Shown: positions 43,201 to 54,029, numbered from the stretch's first letter. The stretch: 64,000 nt of DNA from Aricia agestis (GCF_905147365.1 NC_056427.1:3663001-3727000), one strand, 5' to 3'. Notes: generated by a model not told the origin, from the letters alone. Made by a program: numbers and translations.

Positions 43201-45529
43201 CTCCACCGGTAAAGGTCTATGGCAGTTTAACGTCATGCCCTTTGGATTGTGCAACGCACCTGCCACATTTGAGCGACTCATGGAGTGTGTACTGGCAGGC
43301 TTAGTTGGAGAGGCTTGCTTAGTCTACTTGGATGACGTCATCATTGTTGGCCGCGACTTCGAGGACCATTTGCGAAACTTAGAACGAGTTTTCGCCAAAA
43401 TAGAGGGGGCCAAGTTAAAGTTGAATCCGAAGAAGTGTCGTTTATTCAGGAGTAAGGTGAACTATCTCGGCCATGTTATCTCCAGTGATGGAATTCAGAC
43501 GGACCCGGAGAAACTAGAAGCAGTCCAAAATTGGCCAACCCCTAAGAACAAAACCGAAGTGCGGGCATTTCTCGGCCTATGCTCCTACTACAGGCGTTTT
43601 GTTAAGGGATTCTCTGAGATAGCCAAGCCATTACATCGGCTGACAGAAGATAAACGACAGTTTATTTGGGACGAGACTTCCGAAGATTCTTTTCAGAAAC
43701 TAAAGAAACATCTGTGTGAAACACCAATCCTGGGGTATCCACAACCTGAAGGTCAGTTTATAGTCGACACGGACGCAAGCAACACGGCCATTGGAGGGGT
43801 GTTATCTCAAAAACAGGGTGAAAGAGAAGTTGTAATTGCATATTTCAGCAAATCTTTATCTAAGCCAGAGAGAAACTACTGTGTGACAAGAAGAGAACTC
43901 TTGGCTGTCGTAAAGACGCTACAACATTTCAGCAAGTATCTCATCGGCAGACAGTTTCTACTGCGAACTGATCACGCAGCCTTGAAGTGGCTACTACAAT
44001 TCAAGAACCCAGAAGGCCAAGTAGCTCGATGGATAGAACAACTCCAGGAGTATGACTTCAAGACGGAACACCGCAGCGGAAAGTCGCATGGGAATGCCGA
44101 CGCACTCTCACGAAGGCCGTGTTCAGAAGACTGCAAACATTGTGTTAAGCAGGAATCTAATGAAGTAACATTAAAGTTAACGAAAACAAGTCCTTTGGGT
44201 CCATGGGAGAATGATGCTATGAGAGAGGCTCAAGAAAGAGATGACGACCTTCGACACATCATCACATGGAAGAAACGGGATGACGTAAAGCCAATCTGGA
44301 GTGAGGTTGCACCCACTGGCGCTGTCACTAAGGCGTACTGGGCGCAATGGGACAGTCTGATTCTTCAAAACGGAATACTTTACCGGAAATGGGAGAAGAC
44401 TAACGGTAGAGAGTTCCATCTTCAGATAGTGGTCCCAAGAACGAGAGTACCGGATGTTCTCCGTGAAATGCATGATGGCGTATCAGGAGGTCATCTAGGA
44501 GTAAAGAGGACGTTAACAAAAGTGCGAGAACGATTCTACTGGTTGCATTGTCGAGACGATGTACAGGATTGGTGCCGCAAATGCACTACTTGCGCTGCAG
44601 TGAAGGGACCACAGACAAGGAGCCGTGGGAGCCTGCGCTTGTATAACGTTGGCGCACCGTGGGAACGAATCGCAGTTGACGTAGCTGGGCCATTTCCTGT
44701 AACGGAATCAGGAAACAAGTATTTCATGGTTGTCATGGATTACTTCACCAAATGGCCCGAAGTGTTCGCCATACCAAACCAGGAAGCTACAACAGTTGCT
44801 TCTAAGCTAGTCGAAGAAGTAATATCTCGCTTTGGTGTGCCTCTAGAAATCCATTCCGATCAGGGCAGGAATTTCGAATCGCAGGTCTTCCAGGAAGTGT
44901 GCAGAATTTTGGGAATGCATAAAACGAGGACCACCGCGTACCATCCACAGTCTGATGGAATGGTTGAGAGATTTAACCAGACCCTTGAGAGGCATTTGGC
45001 GAAATTGGTAGATGACAAACAAAAGGACTGGGACAAGTATATACCGCTCTTCCTTCTGTCGTACCGTACCGCCGAGCATGAGAGCATAAAAGCTACCCCG
45101 GCGTATGTCAATTACGGTAGAGAACTACGAGTACCAGTAGACCTTTTGACAGGAGGATCACCGGAAGAACCAAAGACCGTACCAGATTATGTCTGCGATT
45201 TAAGGGAAAAGATGCGTTATATACACGCCATGGTTCGGGAAAATGGGTTACAGTCAAGTGAGAACATGAAGACCAGATACGACCGGAAATCGAATACAAG
45301 CGGTTTCGAAGAAGGGTCACTGGTGTGGCTGCATAACCCAACTCGCCGAAAAGGCAAATCTCCAAAGTTGCAGACCAAGTGGGACGGCCCATACAAAGTG
45401 GTTACCCGATTGAATGACGTGACTTACAGGATTCAAAAGCAACCAAGAGGGACATTCAAAGTGGTACACATAGACCGTCTGGCGCGTTACCATGGCAGTA
45501 ACAATGATGCTCGGGACGAGCATCTCTAA
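40271..45529 (+). CDS. Gag-Pol polyprotein of a Ty3/gypsy-type retrotransposon
   Basis: 1752 residues in a single frame, with ATG only 8 nt after the primer binding site. Residues about 30-145 are Pro/Thr/Ala/His-rich low complexity. Residues 156-243 are eight 11-residue repeats (A-L-Q-E-S-Q-D-R-K-L-G type), probably coiled coil. A capsid-like Gag domain follows (about 310-470). The CCHC zinc knuckle is at C505, C508, H513, C518. The protease D-T-G-A motif is at 602-605. Reverse transcriptase has D957 in L-D-L-K-S-G-Y-W-Q and Y-L-D-D with D1021/D1022. The RNase H aspartate is D1168 in D-A-S. Integrase has the H1401, H1408, C1438, C1441 zinc site, then D1470, D1530, E1566 (35 residues between the last two). 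A GPY motif is at 1706-1708. No stop or frameshift. It copies the element through RNA and inserts the cDNA. It is much less AT-rich than its surroundings. Confidence 0.97.
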   Translation: MPLTPREDFKGSVRTRAQRAAAIDSERGVAEATPTGDQAPPTEGQAPPTGPAHMAPPTGHAHQAPPTLAEATATGSAHRDTPTGHTPQAPPTLGMATPTGSAHQATPTQATPTSSAHRAPSAQPLPTGSSHHASPVASAAPQVAPQLQSLIELIQALQESQDRKFGALQESQDRKFGALQESQDRKLGALQESQDRKLGALQESQDRKLGALQDSQRAEIRALQELQERKLGALQESQEQQKDLQEKALGAIKDVSDTVVKLRKDVDVMDERVTGLGVDMENVKTSLTELQKWKVRVETTGIATSSGTSVVVQGPRVKVPPYDGTTSWNAYRQQFQTVASANGWNDEQCLTALTVALRGQALSVLEAHTGNGFKDLMEALESRYGERHLEHVFRAQLRDRVQRPGEGLQQWALEIEKLVKKAHPGADSKMIDTNIVQAFVDGIRDLEVRAAVRLRHHTSLKEALVHALEVEAVRRDIRQTYKIREVCEEVKEVKAPTKRSSGAMCYKCGERGHLQLNCPQKETQMARMKMLEERLEQMEELQKARGLVPCPGSGKRIKARTKGRVLADTEEAPITVISQACSGNSLVIQGTINRTDCKMTLDTGASRTIVNPNLVKAARRHKRRINCRLLTASGQPIPVLGEMSVTINVGGSSYPHDVIVAEIMDDCILGLDFMKKHNCRINVADGVFKCGEEEIFILGGACGKVECVKKVIIPGRAEARVLVKLPPAGKKKSNRCVLIEDTPTKTSAHKLMTARTLVSGSSNAVVRVLNLGDREFCLNKGDVIGKCEEVVWMRKCNSITGSDSANTSNYGIVTELLDDCKSNLTYSQSMKAKKFLQRHANIFSSQEGDLGRTSMVQHRIDTGSENPIRQRARRIPIAKEKEVEGLLEDMRRNKIIEPSASPWCSPVVIVKKKDGSTRFCVDYRRLNDVTKKDSYPLPRIDDTLDTLSGMKWFSTLDLKSGYWQVEIHPRDKEKTAFSTGKGLWQFNVMPFGLCNAPATFERLMECVLAGLVGEACLVYLDDVIIVGRDFEDHLRNLERVFAKIEGAKLKLNPKKCRLFRSKVNYLGHVISSDGIQTDPEKLEAVQNWPTPKNKTEVRAFLGLCSYYRRFVKGFSEIAKPLHRLTEDKRQFIWDETSEDSFQKLKKHLCETPILGYPQPEGQFIVDTDASNTAIGGVLSQKQGEREVVIAYFSKSLSKPERNYCVTRRELLAVVKTLQHFSKYLIGRQFLLRTDHAALKWLLQFKNPEGQVARWIEQLQEYDFKTEHRSGKSHGNADALSRRPCSEDCKHCVKQESNEVTLKLTKTSPLGPWENDAMREAQERDDDLRHIITWKKRDDVKPIWSEVAPTGAVTKAYWAQWDSLILQNGILYRKWEKTNGREFHLQIVVPRTRVPDVLREMHDGVSGGHLGVKRTLTKVRERFYWLHCRDDVQDWCRKCTTCAAVKGPQTRSRGSLRLYNVGAPWERIAVDVAGPFPVTESGNKYFMVVMDYFTKWPEVFAIPNQEATTVASKLVEEVISRFGVPLEIHSDQGRNFESQVFQEVCRILGMHKTRTTAYHPQSDGMVERFNQTLERHLAKLVDDKQKDWDKYIPLFLLSYRTAEHESIKATPAYVNYGRELRVPVDLLTGGSPEEPKTVPDYVCDLREKMRYIHAMVRENGLQSSENMKTRYDRKSNTSGFEEGSLVWLHNPTRRKGKSPKLQTKWDGPYKVVTRLNDVTYRIQKQPRGTFKVVHIDRLARYHGSNNDARDEHL
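40736..40999 (+). repeat. 33-bp tandem repeats encoding hendecads in Gag
   Basis: Eight in-frame 33-bp units. Five are nearly identical at the DNA level (gctttacaagaatcacaaga ccgcaa...), three diverged. They code residues 156-243 of Gag-Pol. DNA-level similarity indicates recent unit duplication. Confidence 0.92.
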
Positions 45530-45540
45530 GAGGGGAGTAG
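45528..45540 (+). promoter_or_regulatory. Polypurine tract
   Basis: AAGAGGGGAGTAG directly before the 3' LTR. It overlaps the end of the Gag-Pol stop codon (TAA, 45527-45529). This is where plus-strand DNA synthesis is primed in LTR elements. Confidence 0.85.
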
Positions 45541-46086
45541 TGTTACGGTACATGGTATACGGACACGTGGTGCGCAAGTACATACTCGAACCTTCTAAAA
45601 AGGTCCAATGTTTGTTTACGTGTTTGCCCTTTATTTGTTAGCGTGTTTGAATTTAGACCTTATGACTGAGTCCATAAGGTCTAAATTAAATTCAACTTAC
45701 TGCACTTATCGCAAGGACGGCAGTTTTATTGTGGTACATGCCCGAGCCGCCTAGAAATTTCCCACGGTTGTTTACTTGTTTACGTGAATCGGGAAATTTC
45801 TGGAATTCGTCTCGCCATATAAAAAGAGCCGCAGGCAGGCCAGGCAATTCAGTTAATTCTAAGCGATCTTCGAGGCGACATCAAGTGATCAATAGTGAGT
45901 GAACCAGTGAAACCTGCGACTTGGCTACGACCTAGGACAGTGATAGTGCTTAGTGATTGGACCTAGTGATTAGTGTTTGGACTTAGTGCTAAGTGTTGTG
46001 ACCTAGTGTTTAGTGCAGTGTTAATAAAGTCTTCAAGAGAGTCACCAGGTCTTTCTCTCCAAATCCTCGAACCCTAGCACTTAACA
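45541..46086 (+). repeat. 3' LTR (546 bp)
   Basis: Same length and sequence as the 5' LTR except for G at 45645. It follows the polypurine tract directly. AATAAA at 46023-46028 is the expected poly(A) signal. Confidence 0.96.
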
Positions 46087-46682
46087 ATATACTTAGTCAA
46101 TATATTTATATAAAAATATTGACTAAGTATATCATATCATTTTTCAACTCTTGTCTCTGGGACTCAGCTGATCTCAGACTGGCCGTTTATGCATTGTCTA
46201 ATAGTATCTAAGATTCAATAAAAAAACTATTATCCATTTTCAATTTGTCAACTTGTTGTCAACAGACTTCAACCATAAATAAAAGAGTATGATTCGTATG
46301 TATAGGCTTGTCACTCAAAAATCTGTAATTTTTCTTAGTGTGTGTGTTGTTGTGTGTTATGTTTTATTTTATAAAAAAATGTATGATAAAAGTATATTTA
46401 ATTTCAAAATAATATTAGCTCAATGCACTCCTTCACCATAATATAAAGTATAACTGTGCAAAATTTCATTCACCTACGTTTCCCCATTTTTCGTCAAAAG
46501 GGATAAGTAAAAAGTTTTTGGCTCACGTATTAATATATAGATTTTGTAGCTTTCAAATTATGAGTTGACAATACTCTAAAACGGTAAATTACGGTATCTC
46601 CGTAGGGAGAGCGTAAACGAAAGCGTCTAGTTATAAATAACAGAGAGACACTCTTGCATTTTATTAGTAATTACGTCGGAGG

Positions 46683-46943
46683 CACTGACCTCTATTATAA
46701 TACACTGGACAGGCTATGCCGTACAAAATGACAGCTATTTTTGTGCCGATTGTTGAAGCGCCGCGGTGAGCGTACTGTGAACTAATTACATAGAAAATTA
46801 CAACCGCCATTTGCAAAATAGTAGTTCCAAGTACACTCACTAGGTACTGCTTTCACATAGCAATCAGCGCCAATATGGCGACTTTCAAATAGGAGCATTT
46901 TATTGATAGCGATCGCCAGTCCAGTGTATTATAGAGGTCAGTG
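46683..46943. mobile_element. hAT-type MITE, 261 bp
   Basis: CACTGACCTCTATTATAATA and its inverse at the right, 28 bp in all. The flanking 8-mers GTCGGAGG (46675-46682) and GTGGGAGG (46944-46951) match at seven of eight. Confidence 0.82.
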
Positions 46944-47224
46944 GTGGGAGGATATTTTAATTCCGCGTGGGTAGATTGAAACAATCTGTGCTTCAGGTTT
47001 ACTTTAATATAGATCTGACATTTAAACCTACGTTTGACATTCAAAAGTGGCCTTGGACACGTATTCAGCATATATTTCAAATTAGTGTGTTGAAGCATTT
47101 CAAAGGTTAAAAAGTTCTTTCCAGTTATTTTTATGTTTTCTATTAATGCTTCGCTCCGACCTATTGATGTTGTTAAGCCGTTAATTGCTGTATTTTTACG
47201 GCTTAATCGCAAATTTGGTATGGA

Positions 47225-47384
47225 GATGTAGGACATTTTACCGGGATAAAAAGTATCCTGATGTTCTTTTCCCTATCTTAAAGTATCTCCTCACAATATT
47301 TCATCTGAATCGGTTCAGCTGTTCGGGCGTGAGGAGGCAACAGACATACACGCATACCTTCGCATTTATAATATTGGTATAGAG
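47225..47384 (+). repeat. LINE-tail-like dispersed repeat
   Basis: ccgggataaaaagtatcctg, aatcggttcagctgttcggg cgtgagg, and ccttcgcatttataatattg g. The aataaaaagtatcct core recurs at 11860, 56752, 60348 and 61972. Confidence 0.65.
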
Positions 47385-47646
47385 TCTGTAAAACTAAAAA
47401 CGTTAGTTATTTTAAGATCTTTTTAGTAAAACTGTAAGTCCAGGTATTCAACCTAGTAGTTTAATTACTTAATGCACTAAAATAAATTAGGTTCATTAGA
47501 CTAAATGCAGTTCTTAATGAATACTAAAATTAATTGGTGCACTAATTCTTGTTTTTATGTGGAACTCACTGTAATTAACATTGAACTAGCACGAGTGATT
47601 TGTGATGAAGTATTCGTAACCTTTTAATCATTGTTGTTCACTAGAT

Positions 47647-47852
47647 CAGTATTTCCTAAAGTGGGCGATAACGCCCCCTTGTGGGCGCTGAAGGTCTAAA
47701 GGGTGGTGTGGGACCCAGAAAAAAAATGGGGGGTAGAGGCTTGGGGGTGATTTATTTCATCTGGATGCATTTTAAATTGAAACAATGGGGACGCTAAAAC
47801 ATAATTTGTTCTCAAAGCGGGCAGTAGACAAAATAAGTTTGGGAACTGACTG
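47647..47852. mobile_element. hAT-type MITE (~206 bp family), intact copy
   Basis: CAGTATTTCCTAAAGTGGGC at the left and GTTTGGGAACTGACTG at the right, flanked by perfect CACTAGAT duplications (47639-47646, 47853-47860). Matches 57716-57923 in reverse and the split copy at 15043. Confidence 0.9.
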
Positions 47853-47877
47853 CACTAGATGACGCCTACAACTCCGT

Positions 47878-48171
47878 TGAAAAAAGGGGGCTAACGAGCA
47901 AACGGTTCACCTGATGGAAAGCGACTTCCGTCGCCCATGGACACTCGCAGCATCAGAAGAGCTGCAGGTGCGTTGTGGTAGGGATGGGAAGGGAAAGGAA
48001 TAGGTTAGGGTAGGGTAGGGAATAGGGTAGGGGATTGGGCCTCCAGCTCCGGTAAACTCACTCACTCAGCGAAACACAGCGCAAGCGCTGTTTCACGCCG
48101 GTTTTCTCTGAGAACGTGGTATTTCTACGGTCGAGCCGGCCCATTCGTGCCGAAGCATTGCTCTGCCACGT
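47878..48171 (-). mobile_element. SINE-like repeat, copy 10
   Basis: Starts at the gggggctaacgagcaaacgg segment without the usual poly(T), so the 3' end is lost or eroded. Part of the tail-proximal region is also deleted. The head is intact. Confidence 0.8.
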
Positions 48172-48272
48172 CAAAAAATATCGCGTGGACCTTAAAGTAT
48201 TTCCATATCAGATCAAATCAATAAAAAACAATCTTTAAATATCTTTTCCCATTTCTCAATGTATCTTCTTAC

Positions 48273-48607
48273 CACAGACATAGATCATGATAGATACCGC
48301 ATGTGTATGTACTTTGCGTATGACACGCAAAGTACATACACATCGCGCTCCCAAACGACGAGCAATGCTCGTCTTTCGAAAGTCTGTTCTTTAGTCTGCT
48401 ATCGGAATCGGACGTCGATCGAAATTTTTAAAATGCCTGAATGCCTAAAAGTGCTGTATTGAGCTTTAGAAATTAAAATAGAAACGTTGGCCTAGATAAC
48501 GGCCACTTTTCTTATCGTCGGTACGTCACAGTCGCTATAAAAAAGTGGCACGCTCGTTTTCATACAAATGGAGCGACATGCGGTATCTATCTTGATCTAT
48601 GTCTGTG
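48273..48607. mobile_element. hAT-type MITE, 335 bp, with perfect TSD
   Basis: CACAGACATAGATCATGATA at the left with the inverse at the right (about 31 bp, one mismatch). CTTCTTAC flanks both sides (48265-48272, 48608-48615). Removing element plus one duplication restores a LINE-tail repeat reading cttcttaccaaatttcatct. An internal perfect hairpin has arms of 18 bp (48302-48319 / 48325-48342). Confidence 0.92.
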
Positions 48608-49535
48608 CTTCTTACCAAATTTCATCTGAATCGGTTCAGCTGTTTATAATAATAATAATAAATTAGTAAGGAACGTGCCGTAAAAGTCACATATTGACTG
48701 CTATTGTACGTAATACGGTAGGCTTTACTGAGCGATCTTAAGTTTGTGCGCGGCCTATACTTATACCGGTTTAGACGAAAAACAAAACCCTCGCTTACAC
48801 AGTCGGTTAAAAACATTTTAGGTCAATGCTAAAACTATTACGCCTCATTAAAAGATAAAATGTTTTCTCATCTTTTAATATTTTTCCATTCCGAAGAAAA
48901 GAAAAGGTTGTTCAAGAGATGTTGTACTTTTTCATTCCATTTCATAACCATTGTTAACTACACAATAAAATGTTTAGATGTCAAGTACACAATATAATAA
49001 TATACAGTACACTAGCAGTAGTATCTTCATAATAATAATATACAGTACGCCATCTTCATAGCTTTGAATCGAGCACAGATAGGCATAATTTTAGATAACT
49101 TGAAGCAGCAAAAACGAGCGTAAAACTTTTCTCTGTGAGCGAGATTCATTTCAATATGTGGCTGCATTATTTTGCTGTTTTATTTGTATGTATGTTTTAT
49201 TTATATGTTTGTATTTTGTTTATCCCATGGTAACTGTACTAATTGCCACGTTATAATAGTGCTTTGTCCTTTTCTGACCATATTAATCCTTCAAGCCCCA
49301 TCAGAGCACCGGTGATCGCGACAGCAATACAATAGCATTTCCAAGAATCCGCGATCGAAGGATCGAGAAATTGTGCGGTCCAATTCAAGAATTAAAATTA
49401 AAGCTAGACACATTTTCGCATATATAAAATTCTAGAAATTGCATGCTGCTGTATGAGCGTATAAGTTTTTCGCGGTAATCGTACATTTTTCCGCAACCAA
49501 AAGTGTCCTATGTCCTTTCCCGTGGTCAACTCTAA

Positions 49536-49851
49536 GGGTGGTTGCACCAGAGACGTGGTTATAGTTACAGGGTTAAAGTTATGGTTATAGTTAAGGGTAA
49601 CTTAACTTTAACCTTAACTTTGACCATAGAATTTGACAGATGTCTGTTGCTGGTCCGACAAGGCTTTAAATGAACGTGGGCGGGGGCGCTGCTGGTAAAG
49701 GAGAACTGTCAAAAATGGCGTATTTGTATGATGACAGCGCAAGTTCCTGTTACGCCAAGCCTTGTCGAGCTCTATAGTTATCGTCAAATATGGCGTCCAT
49801 TATTGATTTAAACCTAAAATTTGACATTTTGCAATGTAGTGCAACCCACCC
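49536..49851. mobile_element. PIF/Harbinger-type MITE, 316 bp
   Basis: GGGTGGTTGCACCAGAGACG at the left and GTGCAACCCACCC at the right; TAA on both sides (49533-49535, 49852-49854). The interior is rich in taaagtta/ttaacttt repeats. A second copy is at 58827-59223. Confidence 0.87.
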
Positions 49852-50817
49852 TAAGTCTATGATAAATTTCATAATAATCGACCCTGTATAGTCTGTTGTA
49901 AAACCTATTTGATACATATAAATAACTTATTTATATGTAACTATATTCAGTATAGAATTATGGATAATCCATAGCAACAAGCCAAGAAAACCTTGTATAA
50001 TATTTTTATTTGTTAGTAGCGGTCGCCCGCGGCTCCGCTCGCGTGGATGTCGGTTACCGCTGAATTTGCAAAAAAAACCTACCCAGGAAAGACACAGTCA
50101 GCAAAATGATTCCCAGGTTAATTCACAGACACCGACATTAACATCTACGACGCATTATTATCCGCAGGCTGTAAGATTATCTTTCTGTGGATGTTAAAGT
50201 TGTTAATGATGAGAATATTTAATAAAATATAATAATAAGTTTTCACTTCTGAAGGTAGTCCCGGAGGCGGAGTGCAACCCGTTGTTTTAGGATAGATAAC
50301 TAAAGCGATTATTGTAGAGCTTCTCTATAAACAACATTTGACGTTTAGTTATTTTCGTAACAAAATATACTGATGGTCGGGAGCCCCGACTCGTAATAGG
50401 GCAATGTAAAGTTGCCCATAAGTAAAACATTCTTTTTAACCGACTTCCAAAAAGGAGGAGGTTATAACTTCGCCGTTTCTTGACCGATTTTCATGATTAT
50501 TTTGTCGTTGTACAGGGTTGAATTCGAATTTGGTACCATGTTCACAAAAGTGGTGATTTGATAATGGGATCCATGAGGAATCGAGAGGACTCCTTGAAAT
50601 TTGTATTGAAACATAATATAGTAATTTCGATTTTTTCTAAAGCATTTGAGGTAAATGCTACCAAAAAGTAAGAAAAGTACCAGGTTATACCCTGGATCCG
50701 AAGTACCGAACAGAACTTTATAGATACAGGTTCGGGGATTTCGGCGTTGTTTAAACAACTGAAAGCATAAGCCAACACATCAATTTGATTGATCATTATC
50801 ATTACAACCAAATTTTT

Positions 50818-51082
50818 TTAATAATAACCTATGGACGCTTCACACCACGTCAGTCTGGCCCCGTGCTAAGTACCTAAAGGACTTGTGTTACAGGTACCAG
50901 ACAATGGAAATATATTTAATACTATACATATATTTAAGATTTATATTATATCATACACATATTTAATACACATCCAGACCCGGGAACATTGAAAACTTTT
51001 TGTTCCGTCGGCGGGATTCGAACCCGCGACCCCCGGCTGGAGCTACCGACGCGCTCACCACTGAGCCACAGAGGTCGTCAAA
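50818..51082 (-). repeat. tRNA-derived SINE (third type)
   Basis: On the minus strand the head is gacctctgtggctcagtggt with A box (TGGCTCAGTGG) and B box (GGTTCGAATCC; plus 51018-51028). A body with gtctggtacctgtaacacaa and gcacggggccagactgacgt follows, then a 3' end at ataggttatt. Recognised as a moth SINE; the unit is far longer than a tRNA. Confidence 0.85.
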
Positions 51083-52497
51083 TACACCATGGGTCATCAC
51101 ATTATGACCCAATTATTGGTACTTTTACTTCAAACGAATGAAATTTAGTACAGAATTCGTTGAGATTTAGTCGAATTTTGAAAAAGGCACTAATGAAGAA
51201 TAAGAATTATTTCATAGTTTTTAGGTCATTTTAAGAATAATATTGTTTTCTCCTTGGAAGTCGGGTTCAATTTTTTGTTAAAAAATAATAATCGTAAATC
51301 TATTCCCACTAATTTGAATGTTTGGCCCTGGGGTTTATTTATCGTTAGTGCAAAAGAAATTTTTACAACAATTTGGAGCCTTTTGAAGGGTACTTATAGG
51401 CAAATCAGTAGGGATCATTCATCATTGGTATTCTTGGTATATGAGCTAATTCACCAGCTGCAGCCTGCAGGGCCGGTCATAATTTTCGCTACTGCGCACC
51501 CCCGCCTTGGTAGCGCCCGAAACGGGCGTAAATCGCAGTTTTTAATTTCGCCATAACTTCTAAACCAAACTTCCAATTTTAATCATTCAAAGACAAAATA
51601 TTATCTACACAAACTGTGCTTAGTGATAAAATAATTTATTTTGATAAGGATTATCAGCATGAGTAAAATAAATGCGTTTAAATGTAGTCCAAGAAAAAAT
51701 CAAGATTTTTAAATAAAAAAATGGTTGGTGTGCCTCAATCGACATAGATAGGTATAGTGTGTCGCGGACATTTTTGTAGATATTTATAAGATCTACATTT
51801 ACATAGAATATTGTATGGTTCTATCTTTTATACTTTAGGCAGCGTACGCAAAATAAGTAACTTTTCTGGTTGATTTTTTTCACCTTGTGTCAGAAAAACC
51901 AAAATATCTTACGGAACCCTTATTTTTTCAAAATAAAAAGTAGCCTATATTACTCGTAAATATTGTAGCTTTCGAATGGTGAAAGAATTTTTAAAGTCGG
52001 TCCAGTAGGTTTTGAGCCTATTCATTACAATTAAACAAACAAACAAACAAAGTTTACCTCTTTATAATATTAGTATAGATATAGATACTAGCATTACAGT
52101 GCATGACAATAACAGTAAGACGTTATAAGAGCAAGTTGACTGTCATAGGTATAGTCTAGGAGATGGTGAAGACGATTGTAGTGTTATTTTTAATACTTTA
52201 TTTTTATTTCCTATAAGTTTTTTCAAAAGTTCATTTATCGCATAGAAACTGTACATTTTTACGCGATTAAATTTTATTCAAAGAACCGAATGTACCTCCA
52301 CAAAAAACTCCATGTAAATCGGTTTAGCGTGAAGAGGTAAAAGACATGGGAACTTCCGCACATTTAAAAATATTTTTTGACAAAAATTTAGATACTTGTT
52401 AAAAAAGTAAATTAACCAAATTTATATTTGGTTAATTTACTTGTATGTCTAAATAGTCTAAATTGATTATTCAATAAATTAATCAAATAATACACAC

Positions 52498-52760
52498 TAG
52501 CTATTTGACCGAGCTTTGCTCGGTATTCGATAAAACACGAATTAAATGACATTTTCTAAAAATGATTCCTGGCTAGATCGATTTATCGCCCCCGAAACCA
52601 TCTATATACTAAATTTCATGAAAATCTTTGGAGCCGATTCCAATTATATACATTATACTCTATACGAGAATTGCTCGTTTAAAGATATACGATTATACTC
52701 CTATATTTTAATCTGGATCATTCAAAATTTTATATTAGTGACAAACATACATACACAGAG
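52498..52760 (+). repeat. Dispersed repeat 'TTTGACCGAGCTTTGCTCGGT' family
   Basis: Third copy, extended on the right by acatacatacacagagcag-type tail sequence. A related start (tagctgtttgaccaagcttt) is at 61909. Confidence 0.7.
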
Positions 52761-53106
52761 CAGATCGAGCAAAATCGTGACAACAAACACACTCAAGCTC
52801 CTAGACTATAACCGACATAACTATTATACACCTTAACACCTACGAAATAGAGGTGAGAATGGCTTGTTCACGTGTTAGTGCTAGGGGATTTCGTCTAGTC
52901 TAGGCGTAATTGGATAGTATGAGGATAGTCATACACTAGGGCTAACAGCTTAGCCTGCTCGATATTGTGTGCTTTGTAGGGTTGGCATAAAAAGATTTTG
53001 TATTAAAAAAATTGCTTTTAAGAATGATTTATTAAGTTTACGAGGGTATCACTCGTGATATTATTATAGGTTGAATCACTTAAGGGATTTTTGTCGCGGA
53101 GCACGC

Positions 53107-53531
53107 GGGCGACTAACCCTAAAATATCGATTTTATAATTCATTTTTATACTTGAAAATAAGCCCCGAATTGTTTCATTTTCTAAAATTAGATACTACAT
53201 TATATGTCCGAGAATTCAATCTGAGCAAAAACACGATATCTTAAAATTTTCTCGATAGAAAAAAATCACAAAGATGCATCTAATTTTCACGAATTTTTCA
53301 TTTATTGCCATAACCGTGCATTGAACTAAGTTAATATTTTAACACATTGTATAAAATTCTATCATTGAGAGATCGACCTAGCGGATTTTTTAAATGTTGT
53401 ATATTTATCGAGTTATTGAGAAAAAACTAATTTGGCGATGAATCCGCGTCGTCCTTTTTCACCTGGCATATGAAAGACGGGCGTGAGTGTGAAGAGAGAA
53501 GGGCGATGTTTGATTTTTGGGGTTAGTCGCC
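53107..53531. mobile_element. Element with GGGCGACTAACCC inverted ends
   Basis: GGGCGACTAACCCTAAAAT at the left and ttttggggttagtcgccc at the right. The right 340 bp match 61229-61905 in reverse and part of 54030-54130 in reverse. Target duplication unresolved. Confidence 0.72.
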
Positions 53532-53601
53532 CTCTTAACGCGACGTTTCGGCTGCTTTGCAGCGGCCGTGGTCACGGGTGGACTGAGGTGACAGGCGTCC
53601 A

Positions 53602-53731
53602 ATTTTCATCTAAAGTGCCAAGAATGTTGGCACTTCAGATGAAAATATAAAAAAAGTATATTACGCACCTAGGGCAGGAAAATAAGAAATATCTCAGAAG
53701 TCAGATCACATGCAACAAACATGTGATCTGA
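53602..53731. repeat. Two perfect short hairpins
   Basis: attttcatctaaagtgccaa...ttggcacttcagatgaaaat (53602-53646) and tcagatcacatg...catgtgatctga (53701-53712 / 53720-53731). Function unknown. Confidence 0.7.
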
Positions 53732-54029
53732 GGCTTTCCCTTTTACTGCCCATGGTAGGTATACTATTTTTTTCATCGACGGAGGCGGAAAACGGCAACA
53801 TCGGTAAGCGCAGCGGGAAGAAAGTTGACGTTTTCCGCCCGGAGGTGAGAAAAATACGTATCCCAGTGTTTTTTTTCAAACATTTCAACCATTCTTTGAG
53901 CCACAGACCCACACTATATAAAAAATCCGAATGTATGTCTGTCTATTTGTAAGAATAGTTACATCTTTACACTTAAACCACTAGATACATTTTGACAATT
54001 TTGAGTTTAAGAGCTCACCTGACTCTCAA

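Larger units (their letters stand above)
39699..46086 (+). mobile_element. Intact Ty3/gypsy-type LTR retrotransposon
   Basis: 6388 bp. It comprises two LTRs, a primer binding site, one Gag-Pol frame and a polypurine tract. It is flanked by ATAT (39695-39698, 46087-46090). The LTRs differ at one of 546 positions, so insertion was recent. Pol order is protease, RT, RNase H, integrase, which defines the Ty3/gypsy type; there is no env frame. I leave the lineage open. Integrity of every catalytic motif suggests the copy could be active, which is inference. Confidence 0.96.

Noticed and set aside
45530..46086. Search for an env gene downstream of Gag-Pol
   Set aside because: Gag-Pol ends at the polypurine tract, which abuts the 3' LTR, so there is no room for a third frame.
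46853..47236. 127-codon minus-strand frame
   Set aside because: It overlaps a hAT-type MITE and a LINE-tail repeat and has no motif or codon pattern supporting a protein.
51002..51082. Possible minus-strand tRNA gene
   Set aside because: Head of a longer tRNA-derived SINE that is repeated at 62224 with the same non-tRNA body.
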